From contig PBFR01000026.1 of assembly GCA_002718735.1 (NCBI GenBank), forward strand, positions 1 to 56,566: a DNA stretch of 56,566 nucleotides, written 5' to 3'. Of this stretch, positions 7,040-14,756 are shown piece by piece. Position numbers and translations under genes: made by a program. The stretch is from Halobacteriovoraceae bacterium (GTDB taxonomy: Bacteria; Bdellovibrionota; Bacteriovoracia; Bacteriovoracales; Bacteriovoracaceae). How positions within the stretch are numbered: position 1 is the first letter of the stretch; every line of letters starts with the position of its first letter. The notes beneath the pieces are model-generated. The model saw nothing but the letters and a program-made list of their open reading frames with translations, ran no database searches and had not been told where the DNA came from.

Positions 7040-7960
7040 TCATTTTATTAAATACGTGAACCCTGCACCTGTGCTCAACCTAGTGTCAAGGTTTGCATTT
7101 TCATACACCTCATACTGAGAAAATATATGTGCTTCGGTGTGAGTTGTAATTAGAGTGCTAAGCTTGAGATCGACTCTAATAGCGTTCAAGGAATTAAGGT
7201 TTTCGGAGTTCGCTTCAACTACTGTTCTCTGTAAAGTTGTATCCATATTGAGCTCAATCTCTTCAACGGGATTAAAACGATAACTTGCAAAGGCTCCAAT
7301 GAAGGTTGCGGTATCTCTTCTTATTGTAAGCTCATTATCATTCTGAGTTGACCTGGATGCCTGCTCAAGGCTAATCGTTGGGCCATAGTCTAGACCTTTT
7401 TCTGATTTAAAACCAAGCCTAGAGTTAAAACGATAAGTGTTCTCATAGGTTGCAATTGTTTCTCTGTCCGATTGATTTGCGCCATGTCCTTGAAAGGTAA
7501 ACTCGTATGTTGGAGTGAAATTTGCTCCATTCCAAGAATGGGATTGATTGTCTGTGTACGAGAGTGTTATTCCAAAGTTTTCATTCGAAATAACCTTTTG
7601 GGTGTCAACGGATGATTGGGCATGGTGGATGGCGAATCCAATTTTAAATACATGGTTTTCAGGTATTTTATTGGTAAGAATTCCACTCTTCAGAACTGAA
7701 GACTGCTTTATTTTAATAGAGTCCACATTTCTGGTTGGAACAATCAGAAGAGTTTCTGGATCAAGATTTTTGGCCTGTGTTTCAGTTAGACGGTTGAGCT
7801 TTAAAACTTTCTCAACCCACTCATTCTCACCATAAAGTGGTTTGTAATTATCATTGTATAAAATATCGGAGATAGTTTCACCTTTAGCAAGTGGACGGAC
7901 CTTGTAAGAGTCGCCCCATAGAATTTGGGGCGCAAGTAATAGTGGCAGCAACAACTTCAT
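7040..7960 (-). CDS. Exported LysM-domain protein with C-terminal beta-barrel-like region
   Basis: Signal peptide at residues 1-16 (M-K-L-L-L-P-L-L-L-A-P). Residues about 18-75 form a LysM-like unit (Y-K-V-R-P-L-A-K-G-E-T-I-S-D-I-L, then L-I-V-P), which binds N-acetylglucosamine polymers such as peptidoglycan. The remaining ~200 residues alternate polar and hydrophobic residues with many Thr, Asn and Tyr, in the manner of an outer-membrane barrel, and end in an aromatic strand (G-F-T-Y-L-I-K). It would then link outer membrane and cell wall. AAGGAGA lies upstream of the ATG at 7960. It is the first gene of a two-gene unit with the LamG lipoprotein. Barrel topology is inferred from the pattern. 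Confidence 0.7.
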   Translation of the reverse strand: MKLLLPLLLAPQILWGDSYKVRPLAKGETISDILYNDNYKPLYGENEWVEKVLKLNRLTETQAKNLDPETLLIVPTRNVDSIKIKQSSVLKSGILTNKIPENHVFKIGFAIHHAQSSVDTQKVISNENFGITLSYTDNQSHSWNGANFTPTYEFTFQGHGANQSDRETIATYENTYRFNSRLGFKSEKGLDYGPTISLEQASRSTQNDNELTIRRDTATFIGAFASYRFNPVEEIELNMDTTLQRTVVEANSENLNSLNAIRVDLKLSTLITTHTEAHIFSQYEVYENANLDTRLSTGAGFTYLIK

Positions 7961-8039
7961 GTTATTATCTCCTTAATGGTGAAAAAGATATTTTACCACT
8001 ATCTAAAGGCATTCTGTCATTGCGCACTGTTGTATGAAT

Positions 8040-8411
8040 TTAAGCTATTAGTTTAATTATTTTAAGGCCTGCAAATGCAAAGCAAACACCGATGATAGGT
8101 GAGGTGACCAAGTAGATTATGGCCTTCAATTCAAGACCATTTGAGAGATCGTTCATTGCTCCAAGAGCATATCCTGAAAATGTTGTAAGTCCGCCACAGA
8201 ATCCAACAAGGAGAATAGTATTGAAGCTTTGGTCGATAAGTTTAGATTGGAAAGCTTGAAAAATAGCTCCGGCAATAAAGCAGCCAAGCATATTGGCACC
8301 AAATGTACCTAAGGGAATCCAATTGCCGTGTTTTCCAAAATTTAATTCTAGAAAGTGTCTTGAGAGAATCCCCAAGACACCAGCAATTGATATTAAAAAA
8401 TAACTTTTCAC
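8040..8411 (-). CDS. crcB: Fluoride exporter CrcB/FluC
   Basis: A 123-aa four-helix membrane protein with the CrcB signatures: G-V-L-G-I-L-S-R-H at the N-terminus, G-T-F-G-A-N-M-L-G-C-F-I-A-G in the second helix, and G-F-C-G-G-L-T-T-F-S-G in the third. The family forms dual-topology dimers that pass F- out of the cytoplasm and protects against fluoride. Its start is GTG at 8411, three nt after the stop of the 75-aa gene upstream. With no ribosome site of its own, it is probably translated by reinitiation after that gene. No fluoride riboswitch could be recognised upstream of the pair. A single crcB gene is seen, consistent with a homodimer. Confidence 0.92.
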   Translation of the reverse strand: MKSYFLISIAGVLGILSRHFLELNFGKHGNWIPLGTFGANMLGCFIAGAIFQAFQSKLIDQSFNTILLVGFCGGLTTFSGYALGAMNDLSNGLELKAIIYLVTSPIIGVCFAFAGLKIIKLIA

Positions 8412-8414
8412 TTT

Positions 8415-8642
8415 TTAGTGATAGCGAGAACTATGACAGTACAACCTAAAGATCTTGTCTTTGGATCTTTTGATTGCAAAGTTTCCTTTTTCTCTTTGTT
8501 CAACAAGATAATGATAGTAAGTGGGATGAGTGTCAGAGACCTCAAGCACACTCTTACCTTCGTGCTCTCCAAAGTCGATTACTACAGACTCTTCAGCGAT
8601 GATGCCAGTTAAAGGACTAGATTCTTTTATAGCTGCTGCCAT
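8415..8642 (-). CDS. Small conserved-looking protein upstream of crcB, 75 aa
   Basis: A soluble 75-aa protein with a very strong ribosome site (AAGGAGG) before the ATG at 8642. Its core, V-I-D-F-G-E-H-E-G-K-S-V-L-E-V then H-P-T-Y-Y-H-Y-L, resembles the short F-G-K-Y-K-G-K motif of DUF3820-type and exonuclease X C-terminal modules, which suggests nucleic-acid binding. The match is weak and the function is unassigned. It is translationally linked to crcB (3-nt gap). The 109-nt leader contains a 6-bp hairpin (8688-8705) of unknown role. Confidence 0.6.
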   Translation of the reverse strand: MAAAIKESSPLTGIIAEESVVIDFGEHEGKSVLEVSDTHPTYYHYLVEQREKGNFAIKRSKDKIFRLYCHSSRYH

Positions 8643-8751
8643 TTATTCCCTCCTTAGAATAAGTAGCTGGTTAATGAAATTCATTAGAAAGCGTTCCTTC
8701 GCTTTGTGAATATAATTTTTCAATAATTTTTATAACTTGAAAAGGAAAAAA

Positions 8752-9753
8752 TCATTTACCAAAGAAATGCTTTAAAAAATGAACTAAACTTTTAAATTCC
8801 TGAGGGTGCTCGTCGGCCAAGACTCTTTTTAATAGTTCAAGTGATTTAAAAACACTGGCACCTTGTCTATAAGGCCTGTCGGAGGTCATCGCGACCAAAA
8901 TATCTAATGCACTTAATAGTGCCGACTCGACTCCAGTAATAAGTCCCTGTGGATGGTATTTTTCATTATTCGCAAGGGCCTGAATTTTGTAATTTAGGTA
9001 GTGGTGGTTTTTTATAAGCTCTAACTGATTGGCACCCAAAGGAACTCTGCCGTTTAATATTTTCATCGAGTTGTCAGCATGATCTGAAAAAATCTTTTTA
9101 TCAAAATCATTTAAGTGTGCGAGATCAAACTTCTCTCTTGGTATAAAACTCATACCGATGTCTTTGAAGTAAGATGTCATAAATAACGTCTGTGTTTCTT
9201 TTTCTGAAAAAAGACCTGTGCTTTGGAGAAAAGAAAGAAGAAGAATAGATGACAACAACGGTTGAGTGACAGTGTAGTGATGGCCTTGCTTAGAAATGTT
9301 ACGATATAAATGTTTATGAGTATGCTTATTTTTGATTAGCAAATTACTTAGGTTCTGACCACTTTGGAATTGGCTGTTTAAAAGCTCATCATTGAAGGGA
9401 TCTTCGTAAAGATTTGCCATTTGAAGGCTCAGCAGGTGGGTGTGCCTAGTTGCATTCTTTAGGGGATCACCAATAGAAAGTGATCGAGTTAACTTAACAA
9501 GCTTTTGACTCAAGTTATCGTGGAGATATTCATAATCCTCTTCGTGAATATAGATCTCTGAACTTTCTTCTCCTGCATACTGCTTGATGAAGTCAGGAGT
9601 TATTCCTTCGTGGGCCTTGAGGACTTCTTCAAAAACTCCATTTTTAAAAGCGTAAGCGCTGTGGCCTAGACCATCAATTATTGAAAGCTGTCCCACAAAG
9701 ATGGGTTTTAGCTTCAAAGGGAGTCGATGTCTTTCCAAGTAGTTCACTCTCAT
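8752..9753 (-). CDS. Degenerate HD-GYP domain protein (probable c-di-GMP effector)
   Basis: A 333-aa cytosolic protein with an undefined N-terminal ~155 residues followed by an HD-GYP-like domain. The domain keeps the family hallmark S-D-R-P-Y-R (291-296) and a paired H-H (250-251). However, the catalytic H-D dyad is replaced by K-D-I-G (197-200), and the G-Y-P triplet has become Y-H-P-Q-G (266-270). Metal binding and phosphodiesterase activity are therefore unlikely; a role in binding c-di-GMP or a partner is more probable. Degenerate HD-GYP proteins are known in Bdellovibrio relatives, where c-di-GMP controls predation and motility. An extended -10 box ends 7 nt before the ATG and there is no ribosome site, so the mRNA is probably leaderless. 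Confidence 0.8.
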   Translation of the reverse strand: MRVNYLERHRLPLKLKPIFVGQLSIIDGLGHSAYAFKNGVFEEVLKAHEGITPDFIKQYAGEESSEIYIHEEDYEYLHDNLSQKLVKLTRSLSIGDPLKNATRHTHLLSLQMANLYEDPFNDELLNSQFQSGQNLSNLLIKNKHTHKHLYRNISKQGHHYTVTQPLLSSILLLSFLQSTGLFSEKETQTLFMTSYFKDIGMSFIPREKFDLAHLNDFDKKIFSDHADNSMKILNGRVPLGANQLELIKNHHYLNYKIQALANNEKYHPQGLITGVESALLSALDILVAMTSDRPYRQGASVFKSLELLKRVLADEHPQEFKSLVHFLKHFFGK

Positions 9754-9760
9754 AGGTACA

Positions 9761-9769
9761 ATTATACCA
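9761..9769 (-). promoter_or_regulatory. Extended -10 promoter of the HD-GYP gene
   Basis: On the minus strand TGG-TATAAT (9769-9761) is a perfect extended -10 element. No good -35 is visible, which extended -10 promoters tolerate. The -10 ends 7 nt before the ATG at 9753. Confidence 0.5.
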
Positions 9770-9774
9770 TAGTT

Positions 9775-10755
9775 TTATTTTGAAAGTGACTCAAGCTGGT
9801 CATTTAAGACCTGTGGGTAAGACAGCCCATAGTTCTCAATCATCTTTGGGAAAAGAGAAATTGGTGTCATTCCTGGAAAGGTATTGATTTCGTTAAGATA
9901 GACCTGCTCTCCAACTACAAAAAAGTCCATTCTGCAGAATTGGGCCAACTTGAGGTTTATGAAGGCCATCCTTGCAAACTCTTGAATAGTTTTTGTAATT
10001 TGTGGATCCAAGTCTGGATTTAAATTGGTTTGAGTCTTAGACTTTTGAGAGTACTTTTCCTCGTAACTGTAAAACTTATCAGGACAAATTATTTCGCTGG
10101 GAGAAGTTGCTATCACTTCACCTTTATGTTCAAAAACTGATATTTCTAGTTCTCGTGGAACAATCTTTTTTTCGACGATTACAAAGTTTGAGAAATTGAA
10201 GGCTTCTTTTAAAAACTTTTTTATCTCTGACTTTTTATCTACTGGGTAACAGCCAACGGAAGAGCCTTGATTTGATGCCTTTATGAAGATTGAACCCTGC
10301 TCATCAAAAAATGAAGAAACCTTTTCAAGAGTTTCCTCGGAACTGTCATTTGCAATGATAAATGGAGTAACAGGTATTGATGCCTTCTCAAGCCACAGTT
10401 TCGTCAAAACTTTGTTGAAACAAATCGCACTGGCCTCATAGCCACAACCTAGATAAGGAAGCTTTATCATCTCAAAAAAAGCTTGAATGTGTCCCGTCTC
10501 CCCTGGGTAGCCGTGAAAGCAGGGAACACACACGTCTATTTTTTCTTTCTTTCCTGAGTTACTAAAAAGTAGTTCTTTATGGAAGTTTAGTTCAACTTTT
10601 TCGCCATCAACACTCCAGGTGAATTCTTGATCAACCTCGACCTCAAAGATGCGAAACCTGGTGTTGTCTATCACACTTCCCAGATAATTTGCCGTAACCA
10701 GAGAGACATCGTGCTCTTGGCCGCCGCCACCTTTAAGTAACAAAAGGTTTTTCAT
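9775..10755 (-). CDS. ddl: D-alanine--D-alanine ligase family protein
   Basis: ATP-grasp ligase of 326 aa that joins two D-alanines for the peptidoglycan stem peptide. Visible signatures are the N-terminal K-G-G-G-G-Q-E-H-D-V-S, the C-F-H-G-Y-P-G-E-T-G-H-I-Q loop near 78-91, the ATP-binding K-A-S-N-Q-G-S-S-V-G near 160, and the Mg-binding N-E-I-N-T-F-P-G-M-T near the end. Length is within the Ddl range. Its ATG shares one base with the thrS stop (TAATG), so it is translationally coupled to thrS. The H-G-Y-P-G-E loop differs from the common H-G-x-x-G-E-D form, so a related D-Ala-X ligase cannot be fully excluded, but Ddl is the best reading. Confidence 0.88.
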   Translation of the reverse strand: MKNLLLLKGGGGQEHDVSLVTANYLGSVIDNTRFRIFEVEVDQEFTWSVDGEKVELNFHKELLFSNSGKKEKIDVCVPCFHGYPGETGHIQAFFEMIKLPYLGCGYEASAICFNKVLTKLWLEKASIPVTPFIIANDSSEETLEKVSSFFDEQGSIFIKASNQGSSVGCYPVDKKSEIKKFLKEAFNFSNFVIVEKKIVPRELEISVFEHKGEVIATSPSEIICPDKFYSYEEKYSQKSKTQTNLNPDLDPQITKTIQEFARMAFINLKLAQFCRMDFFVVGEQVYLNEINTFPGMTPISLFPKMIENYGLSYPQVLNDQLESLSK

Positions 10756-12512
10756 TAGAGTTCTCTTAGTTGCTTAGGAAAGCGTTGATTGCTTAGCTCT
10801 CTAAACTTATCCATGGCCTCTTCTAGTGAATAAACATTTGTCTCTTTAGAGCCATACGCTCTAAGTGCCAGTGATTTTTGTTCGATTTCTTTATCTCCAA
10901 TTACCGCCATGAAAGGAACTTTGGCTTTTTGAAGAGTTCTGGTTTTCTTACCCATGGTTTCGTTGGAATCGTCGACTCTTGCTCTTAGTCCTTGATGTCT
11001 GAGTTGAGCTGCAAGTTCTTGGCAGTACTCACCATGAATTTCGTTGTTCACCGGAACAAACACAACTTGCTCTGGTGCTAACCAGAATGGGAATGCCCCA
11101 GCAACGTGCTCAAGGTAAACTCCAAAAAATCTTTCAAGCGACCCAAGTAGAGCTCTGTGAATAACTACTGGCCTTTCGTCTTCTCCATTTGAGTTTGTAA
11201 ACTTAAGGTCAAATCTTTCCGGAAGTTGGAAGTCTAGCTGTACAGTTCCAAGTTGATGGTATCTTCCGATTGCGTCGGAAATCTGAATATCTATTTTTGG
11301 ACCGTAAAAAGCACCATCGCCTTCATTAATAAAATAGTCGTACTTGGACGCGTCAAGAGCCGCTTTTAAAGCAGCCTCTGCAGTATCCCAAGTCTCATCA
11401 TCTCCAACCTTCTTTTCAGGCCTGGTTGATAATCCAATTTTGATATTTTCAAAGCCAAAGTGGTCATAACAGACATTGAACATGTCCAATAGACTAGTTA
11501 CTTCCTTTTGGATGTCTTCTTTAGAAAGGAAAACGTGAGCATCATCTTGGCAGAAGGTTCTTACTCTCGTTACACCCGCCAATGCCCCAGATCTTTCGTT
11601 TCTGTGAAGTCTGCCAAAGTCAGCAAACCTAAGTGGAAGATCTCTATAGCTGTACTTCTTATGCTTAAACATAAGCATGTGACACGGACAATTCATCGGC
11701 TTAACAGCCATTTCTCTATGATCATCTTTTGTGAAGAACATATCGTCTTTATAGTTATCCCAGTGTCCAGAAGTCTTCCACAGCTCAACGTCGAGCACCT
11801 GAGGTGTGATAACTTCTTTATAATCATAGATTTGATAAATTCTTCTAATGAAAGCAATTAGTTCATTATAAACAATAGTGCCCTTTGGCTCAAAGAAGGG
11901 AGAGCCTGGAGCAGCTTGATCAAAAAGGAATAGGCCAAGCTCCTTTCCTAGTTTCCTGTGATCTCTCTTTTTCGCTTCTTCCAAGAAGTTTAGATGCTCC
12001 TTGAGCTTCTTTTTATCGTCGAAACATGCAGCATATACCCTCTGAAGCATTGGCCGAGTTTCATCACCTCTCCAATAGGCCCCAGCAGTGTGAAGTAGTT
12101 TAAAAAACATCGGTAGCTGTCTAGTCGTCTCAACATGGGGACCACGACAAAGGTCAATGAACGTTTCGCCTTGGGTGTAGTATGAAATAGTCTCACCATC
12201 AGGCAGGTCTTTAATTAATTCAACCTTATACTCTTGTCCGGCCTCTTCAAAAATCTCAAGAGCTTTCTCTCTGGAAACTTCATATCTAGTTATCTCGTCA
12301 GATCTTTTAATGATCTCTTTCATCTTGGCTTCAATCGTTTTAAGATCCTCATCATGGATCTTTTTATCCATATCAATGTCGTAGTAGAAACCGTGTTCAA
12401 TTGTTGGTCCAATTCCTAGTTTCACATTTTCATCTGGATATAGTTCCTGAATGGCCTGTGCCATGAGGTGAGCGGTTGAGTGTCTGATTACTTCTAAATC
12501 GAATTTTGCCAT
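10755..12512 (-). CDS. thrS: Threonine--tRNA ligase lacking the N-terminal TGS domain
   Basis: Charges tRNA-Thr in the cytoplasm. It begins directly with the editing domain (H-S-T-A-H at 11-15, then L-C-R-G-P-H near 121-126, the four metal-type residues of the N2 editing site). The class II catalytic core follows, with M-N-C-P-C-H (zinc Cys), the motif 2 region F-G-R-L-H-R-N-E-R-S-G and V-I-H-R-A-L-L-G near the C-terminus (zinc His). At 585 aa it is about 60 residues shorter than E. coli ThrRS because the N1/TGS domain is missing, as in some epsilonproteobacterial enzymes. No upstream coding extension is visible. The ribosome site is weak. It is followed by ddl with a one-base overlap. Confidence 0.95.
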   Translation of the reverse strand: MAKFDLEVIRHSTAHLMAQAIQELYPDENVKLGIGPTIEHGFYYDIDMDKKIHDEDLKTIEAKMKEIIKRSDEITRYEVSREKALEIFEEAGQEYKVELIKDLPDGETISYYTQGETFIDLCRGPHVETTRQLPMFFKLLHTAGAYWRGDETRPMLQRVYAACFDDKKKLKEHLNFLEEAKKRDHRKLGKELGLFLFDQAAPGSPFFEPKGTIVYNELIAFIRRIYQIYDYKEVITPQVLDVELWKTSGHWDNYKDDMFFTKDDHREMAVKPMNCPCHMLMFKHKKYSYRDLPLRFADFGRLHRNERSGALAGVTRVRTFCQDDAHVFLSKEDIQKEVTSLLDMFNVCYDHFGFENIKIGLSTRPEKKVGDDETWDTAEAALKAALDASKYDYFINEGDGAFYGPKIDIQISDAIGRYHQLGTVQLDFQLPERFDLKFTNSNGEDERPVVIHRALLGSLERFFGVYLEHVAGAFPFWLAPEQVVFVPVNNEIHGEYCQELAAQLRHQGLRARVDDSNETMGKKTRTLQKAKVPFMAVIGDKEIEQKSLALRAYGSKETNVYSLEEAMDKFRELSNQRFPKQLREL

Positions 12513-12705
12513 TTTATTCTCGACTTTTTATAGGTGCCAATAATGATTCAGGTAATTTAGCAAACTCGTTATAAGTTGACTAGTGGTGATAAGCACCAGT
12601 TTTAGGTTTGAGTGCTAAGATTGTGAGAAAAATTTACAGACCAGAAACCATTGAAAATATTTGTATGGAAATATTCATTATATTACAAAGTCTTACACCT
12701 AAGCC
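12513..12705. other. Intergenic part between thrS and the TPR regulator gene
   Basis: This is part of a 360-bp gene-free stretch between two divergent genes. It is AT-rich and must hold the thrS promoter on the minus strand, but I could not settle on one. A small hairpin, TGGTG/CACCA (12584-12598), is present. No ORF with a ribosome site and no tRNA-like fold was seen. Confidence 0.4.
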
Positions 12706-12794
12706 CCTGTAATTTTTAAGAAACCATCCGTCATATGGCCTTGATATTTGTAAGAAAAAAAATTGAAAAAGGCCTAAGAGACCTAAATTACAGG
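12706..12794. repeat. Nested inverted repeats in the thrS/TPR intergenic region
   Basis: CCTGTAATTT (12706-12715) and AAATTACAGG (12785-12794) are perfect 10-bp inverted arms. Inside them GGCCTT (12737-12742) pairs with AAGGCC (12769-12774). The arrangement could be a structured leader or small RNA on either strand, or a paired protein-binding site. Nothing identifies it further. Confidence 0.4.
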
Positions 12795-12872
12795 AATAAC
12801 TGATTTTACAACTAGGATTTGTTGATGTAAGTTTCCCGCAGCAAATCTATATTGTTGGACGGTAGGAAGAAT

Positions 12873-14147
12873 ATGGAAACACAAACTCAAGAAGAAACGG
12901 CCTTAAGAAACGAACTTCAAGAAAGGTACATGGCCAAATCATCTTTACTTAAAGAAGTGGATGAGAAGTTCGCTGAACTTGAAGGTGACCAAGAAAGAGC
13001 GTTAGGTCAGGGCTTTTATAGGCTTGGAAAAGTTTATTACGACAAAGCAGATTTAAATACTGCCGAAGATTACTTCTTGAGAGCATTGGACAAGACTATC
13101 TATCCTAAAGACGCATTTGCCATGTTTAAGTGCTATGGTTTTCTAATCAGAATTTATTCTGAAAACGAAAGAGAGAAAGATGCCGACAGGTTTATAGACC
13201 TTGCCTACGACCTTGTTGAAAAACTTGGAAGTGAGCTTGGAACTCTCGGAGCAGAGTATTTTTATAACGTTGGAATGGTTTACACATATAAGGGAGAGTT
13301 TGAGAAAGCTCTTGAGAACTTTAAGCTTGCTTACAAAAAAGCACAAACTGAAAATGAACCAGAGCTAATAGCAAAGTCTCTATATTCCACGGCCACAGCT
13401 TCTTATCACCTAAAACTTCATAAAGAGACTCTCAGTTATCTATCTCAATTGAGTGAACTTTTAAATATTCTTAGAAAAGGATACTTGAAGGGAAGTATGC
13501 ATCTTCTATATGGAAACCTATATAAGGACATGGGCAACTTTTCTGAGTCCCTAAAGAACTTTGATCTTGCAATAGCCTATCTTCAGCAAAAGAACTGCTG
13601 GAACCTGTATGGTTACATCCTTTTAGGTAAAGGTATTACTTATAAAAAAATGGGTGAGTACAATCAGTCGCTAATGTACTTTAAGTTGGCCCTAAATACG
13701 ATCAACTCACAATATAAGAGACTTCGTGACCTTGTTGCAACTCAAGTTGAAGATGTTAATGATTCCAGTGTTGATCTATATCTAGATCGACATAATAGAG
13801 TCATTCATGAAAAGAACCTTGGTTCTATCGATTTCAAGCATAGATTTGTGCTTCTTGAAATCCTATTCCTTTTAGCTAAGAACCCTGGCTCCCATTTTAA
13901 TAAAGAAGATCTTGCACAGTCCATTTGGAAAGATGAATATAATCCGTTAATTCATGACAAGTTAATCTATACCAGCATTTCAAGATTAAGAAAGCTGATT
14001 GAACCAAAGGGCTCAAACAGAAAATACATCTTGAGAGGGAAAGACGGGTACACCTTTAATCCAAGAGTAAAGGCCAGATTTCATAAAGAGGATGATCCGA
14101 AGACCAAAAAGGTTATTGGAAATATTGAAATAAGCTCACCAGTTTAA
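12873..14147 (+). CDS. TPR-repeat protein with C-terminal OmpR-type winged helix (putative regulator)
   Basis: About 424 aa. Residues ~20-290 are a string of tetratricopeptide repeats (for example A-L-G-Q-G-F-Y-R-L-G-K-V-Y-Y, then G-E-F-E-K-A-L-E-N-F-K-L-A-Y and M-G-N-F-S-E-S-L-K-N-F). Residues ~310-400 form an OmpR/PhoB-like winged helix: F-V-L-L-E-I-L-F-L-L, then H-D-K-L-I-Y-T-S-I-S-R-L-R-K-L-I-E and R-G-K-D-G-Y-T-F, with the wing hairpin. There is no receiver, kinase or ATPase domain, so this would be a one-component regulator gated through TPR contacts. The ATG at 12873 is preferred because AGGAAG lies just upstream; the frame is open to a TTG at 12852. The promoter of the next gene lies within its 3' end. 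Confidence 0.8.
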   Translation: METQTQEETALRNELQERYMAKSSLLKEVDEKFAELEGDQERALGQGFYRLGKVYYDKADLNTAEDYFLRALDKTIYPKDAFAMFKCYGFLIRIYSENEREKDADRFIDLAYDLVEKLGSELGTLGAEYFYNVGMVYTYKGEFEKALENFKLAYKKAQTENEPELIAKSLYSTATASYHLKLHKETLSYLSQLSELLNILRKGYLKGSMHLLYGNLYKDMGNFSESLKNFDLAIAYLQQKNCWNLYGYILLGKGITYKKMGEYNQSLMYFKLALNTINSQYKRLRDLVATQVEDVNDSSVDLYLDRHNRVIHEKNLGSIDFKHRFVLLEILFLLAKNPGSHFNKEDLAQSIWKDEYNPLIHDKLIYTSISRLRKLIEPKGSNRKYILRGKDGYTFNPRVKARFHKEDDPKTKKVIGNIEISSPV

Positions 14148-14153
14148 TACAAT
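14125..14153 (+). promoter_or_regulatory. Promoter inside the end of the TPR gene, predicted leaderless output
   Basis: TTGAAA (14125-14130) and TACAAT (14148-14153) have an exact 17-nt spacer. The -10 ends 6 nt before the ATG at 14160, which has no ribosome site. Confidence 0.6.
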
Positions 14154-14159
14154 TTCTTA

Positions 14160-14756
14160 ATGAGAAAGCTTTGTGCCTTAATGGCAGCTTTAGTCTTGTT
14201 TGGCAGTGGAGCCACTGCTAACAAGGTTGTATTTTCGGACTTATTTGTTTTTCGGATGGATAATTCCGTCTACTCTTTGGACACCCTCCAAACTTACCAC
14301 TCTTTTTTGAAAGACTTCAAATGCTTCTATCCTGAATCTATTGTAGTAGCTGCGTTTTCTGAATTACTGAATATTGAAAAAGACTATTTTGATATTTCTC
14401 ACTTTAAAACTGAAACCCACAACTCTCACCATCAGCTAGTGACTCAAAAATTTATTACTGTTCTGAAATTGAATAAGTATGCATCCTTGCAAGGGGTGAG
14501 TGTAAGCTCAAGTCTCCCAAATGCAATGAAGCTTTCCGCCAAGAAAAACAAATGCTCGCTAAATGGATTCAGTGCGAAGGGGTTTAAAAAAGAATTGGCA
14601 GACATTGTCCTATTGGAGGTGTTTCTTCGTTCCAGATTTATGCCTAAAACGGGACAGAAACTAACTTCTGATCAAGCGAAGTCGGTTCTTAAGAATATTT
14701 CTTCGCTGGCAGAGTCGGTAAGAAGCCAGGTGGACCATGAACTCTTTGACAATTAA
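14160..14756 (+). CDS. Exported protein of unknown function, 198 aa
   Basis: A signal peptide covers residues 1-20 (M-R-K-L-C-A-L-M-A-A-L-V-L-F-G-S-G-A-T-A). The mature protein has no membrane segment and contains three cysteines spread through the chain. No family is recognised. The segment K-V-V-F-S-D-L-F-V-F-R-M-D-N-S-V-Y-S-L may be the core of a small periplasmic domain resembling peptidyl-prolyl isomerase-associated N-terminal regions, but this is speculative. It is predicted to be translated from a leaderless mRNA. Its last 20 nt overlap rimI, whose ribosome site lies inside this gene. Confidence 0.65.
   Translation: MRKLCALMAALVLFGSGATANKVVFSDLFVFRMDNSVYSLDTLQTYHSFLKDFKCFYPESIVVAAFSELLNIEKDYFDISHFKTETHNSHHQLVTQKFITVLKLNKYASLQGVSVSSSLPNAMKLSAKKNKCSLNGFSAKGFKKELADIVLLEVFLRSRFMPKTGQKLTSDQAKSVLKNISSLAESVRSQVDHELFDN

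Noticed and set aside
8643..8751. Fluoride riboswitch upstream of the crcB pair
   Set aside because: Only a 6-bp hairpin at 8688-8705 was found; no fluoride-motif core could be recognised.
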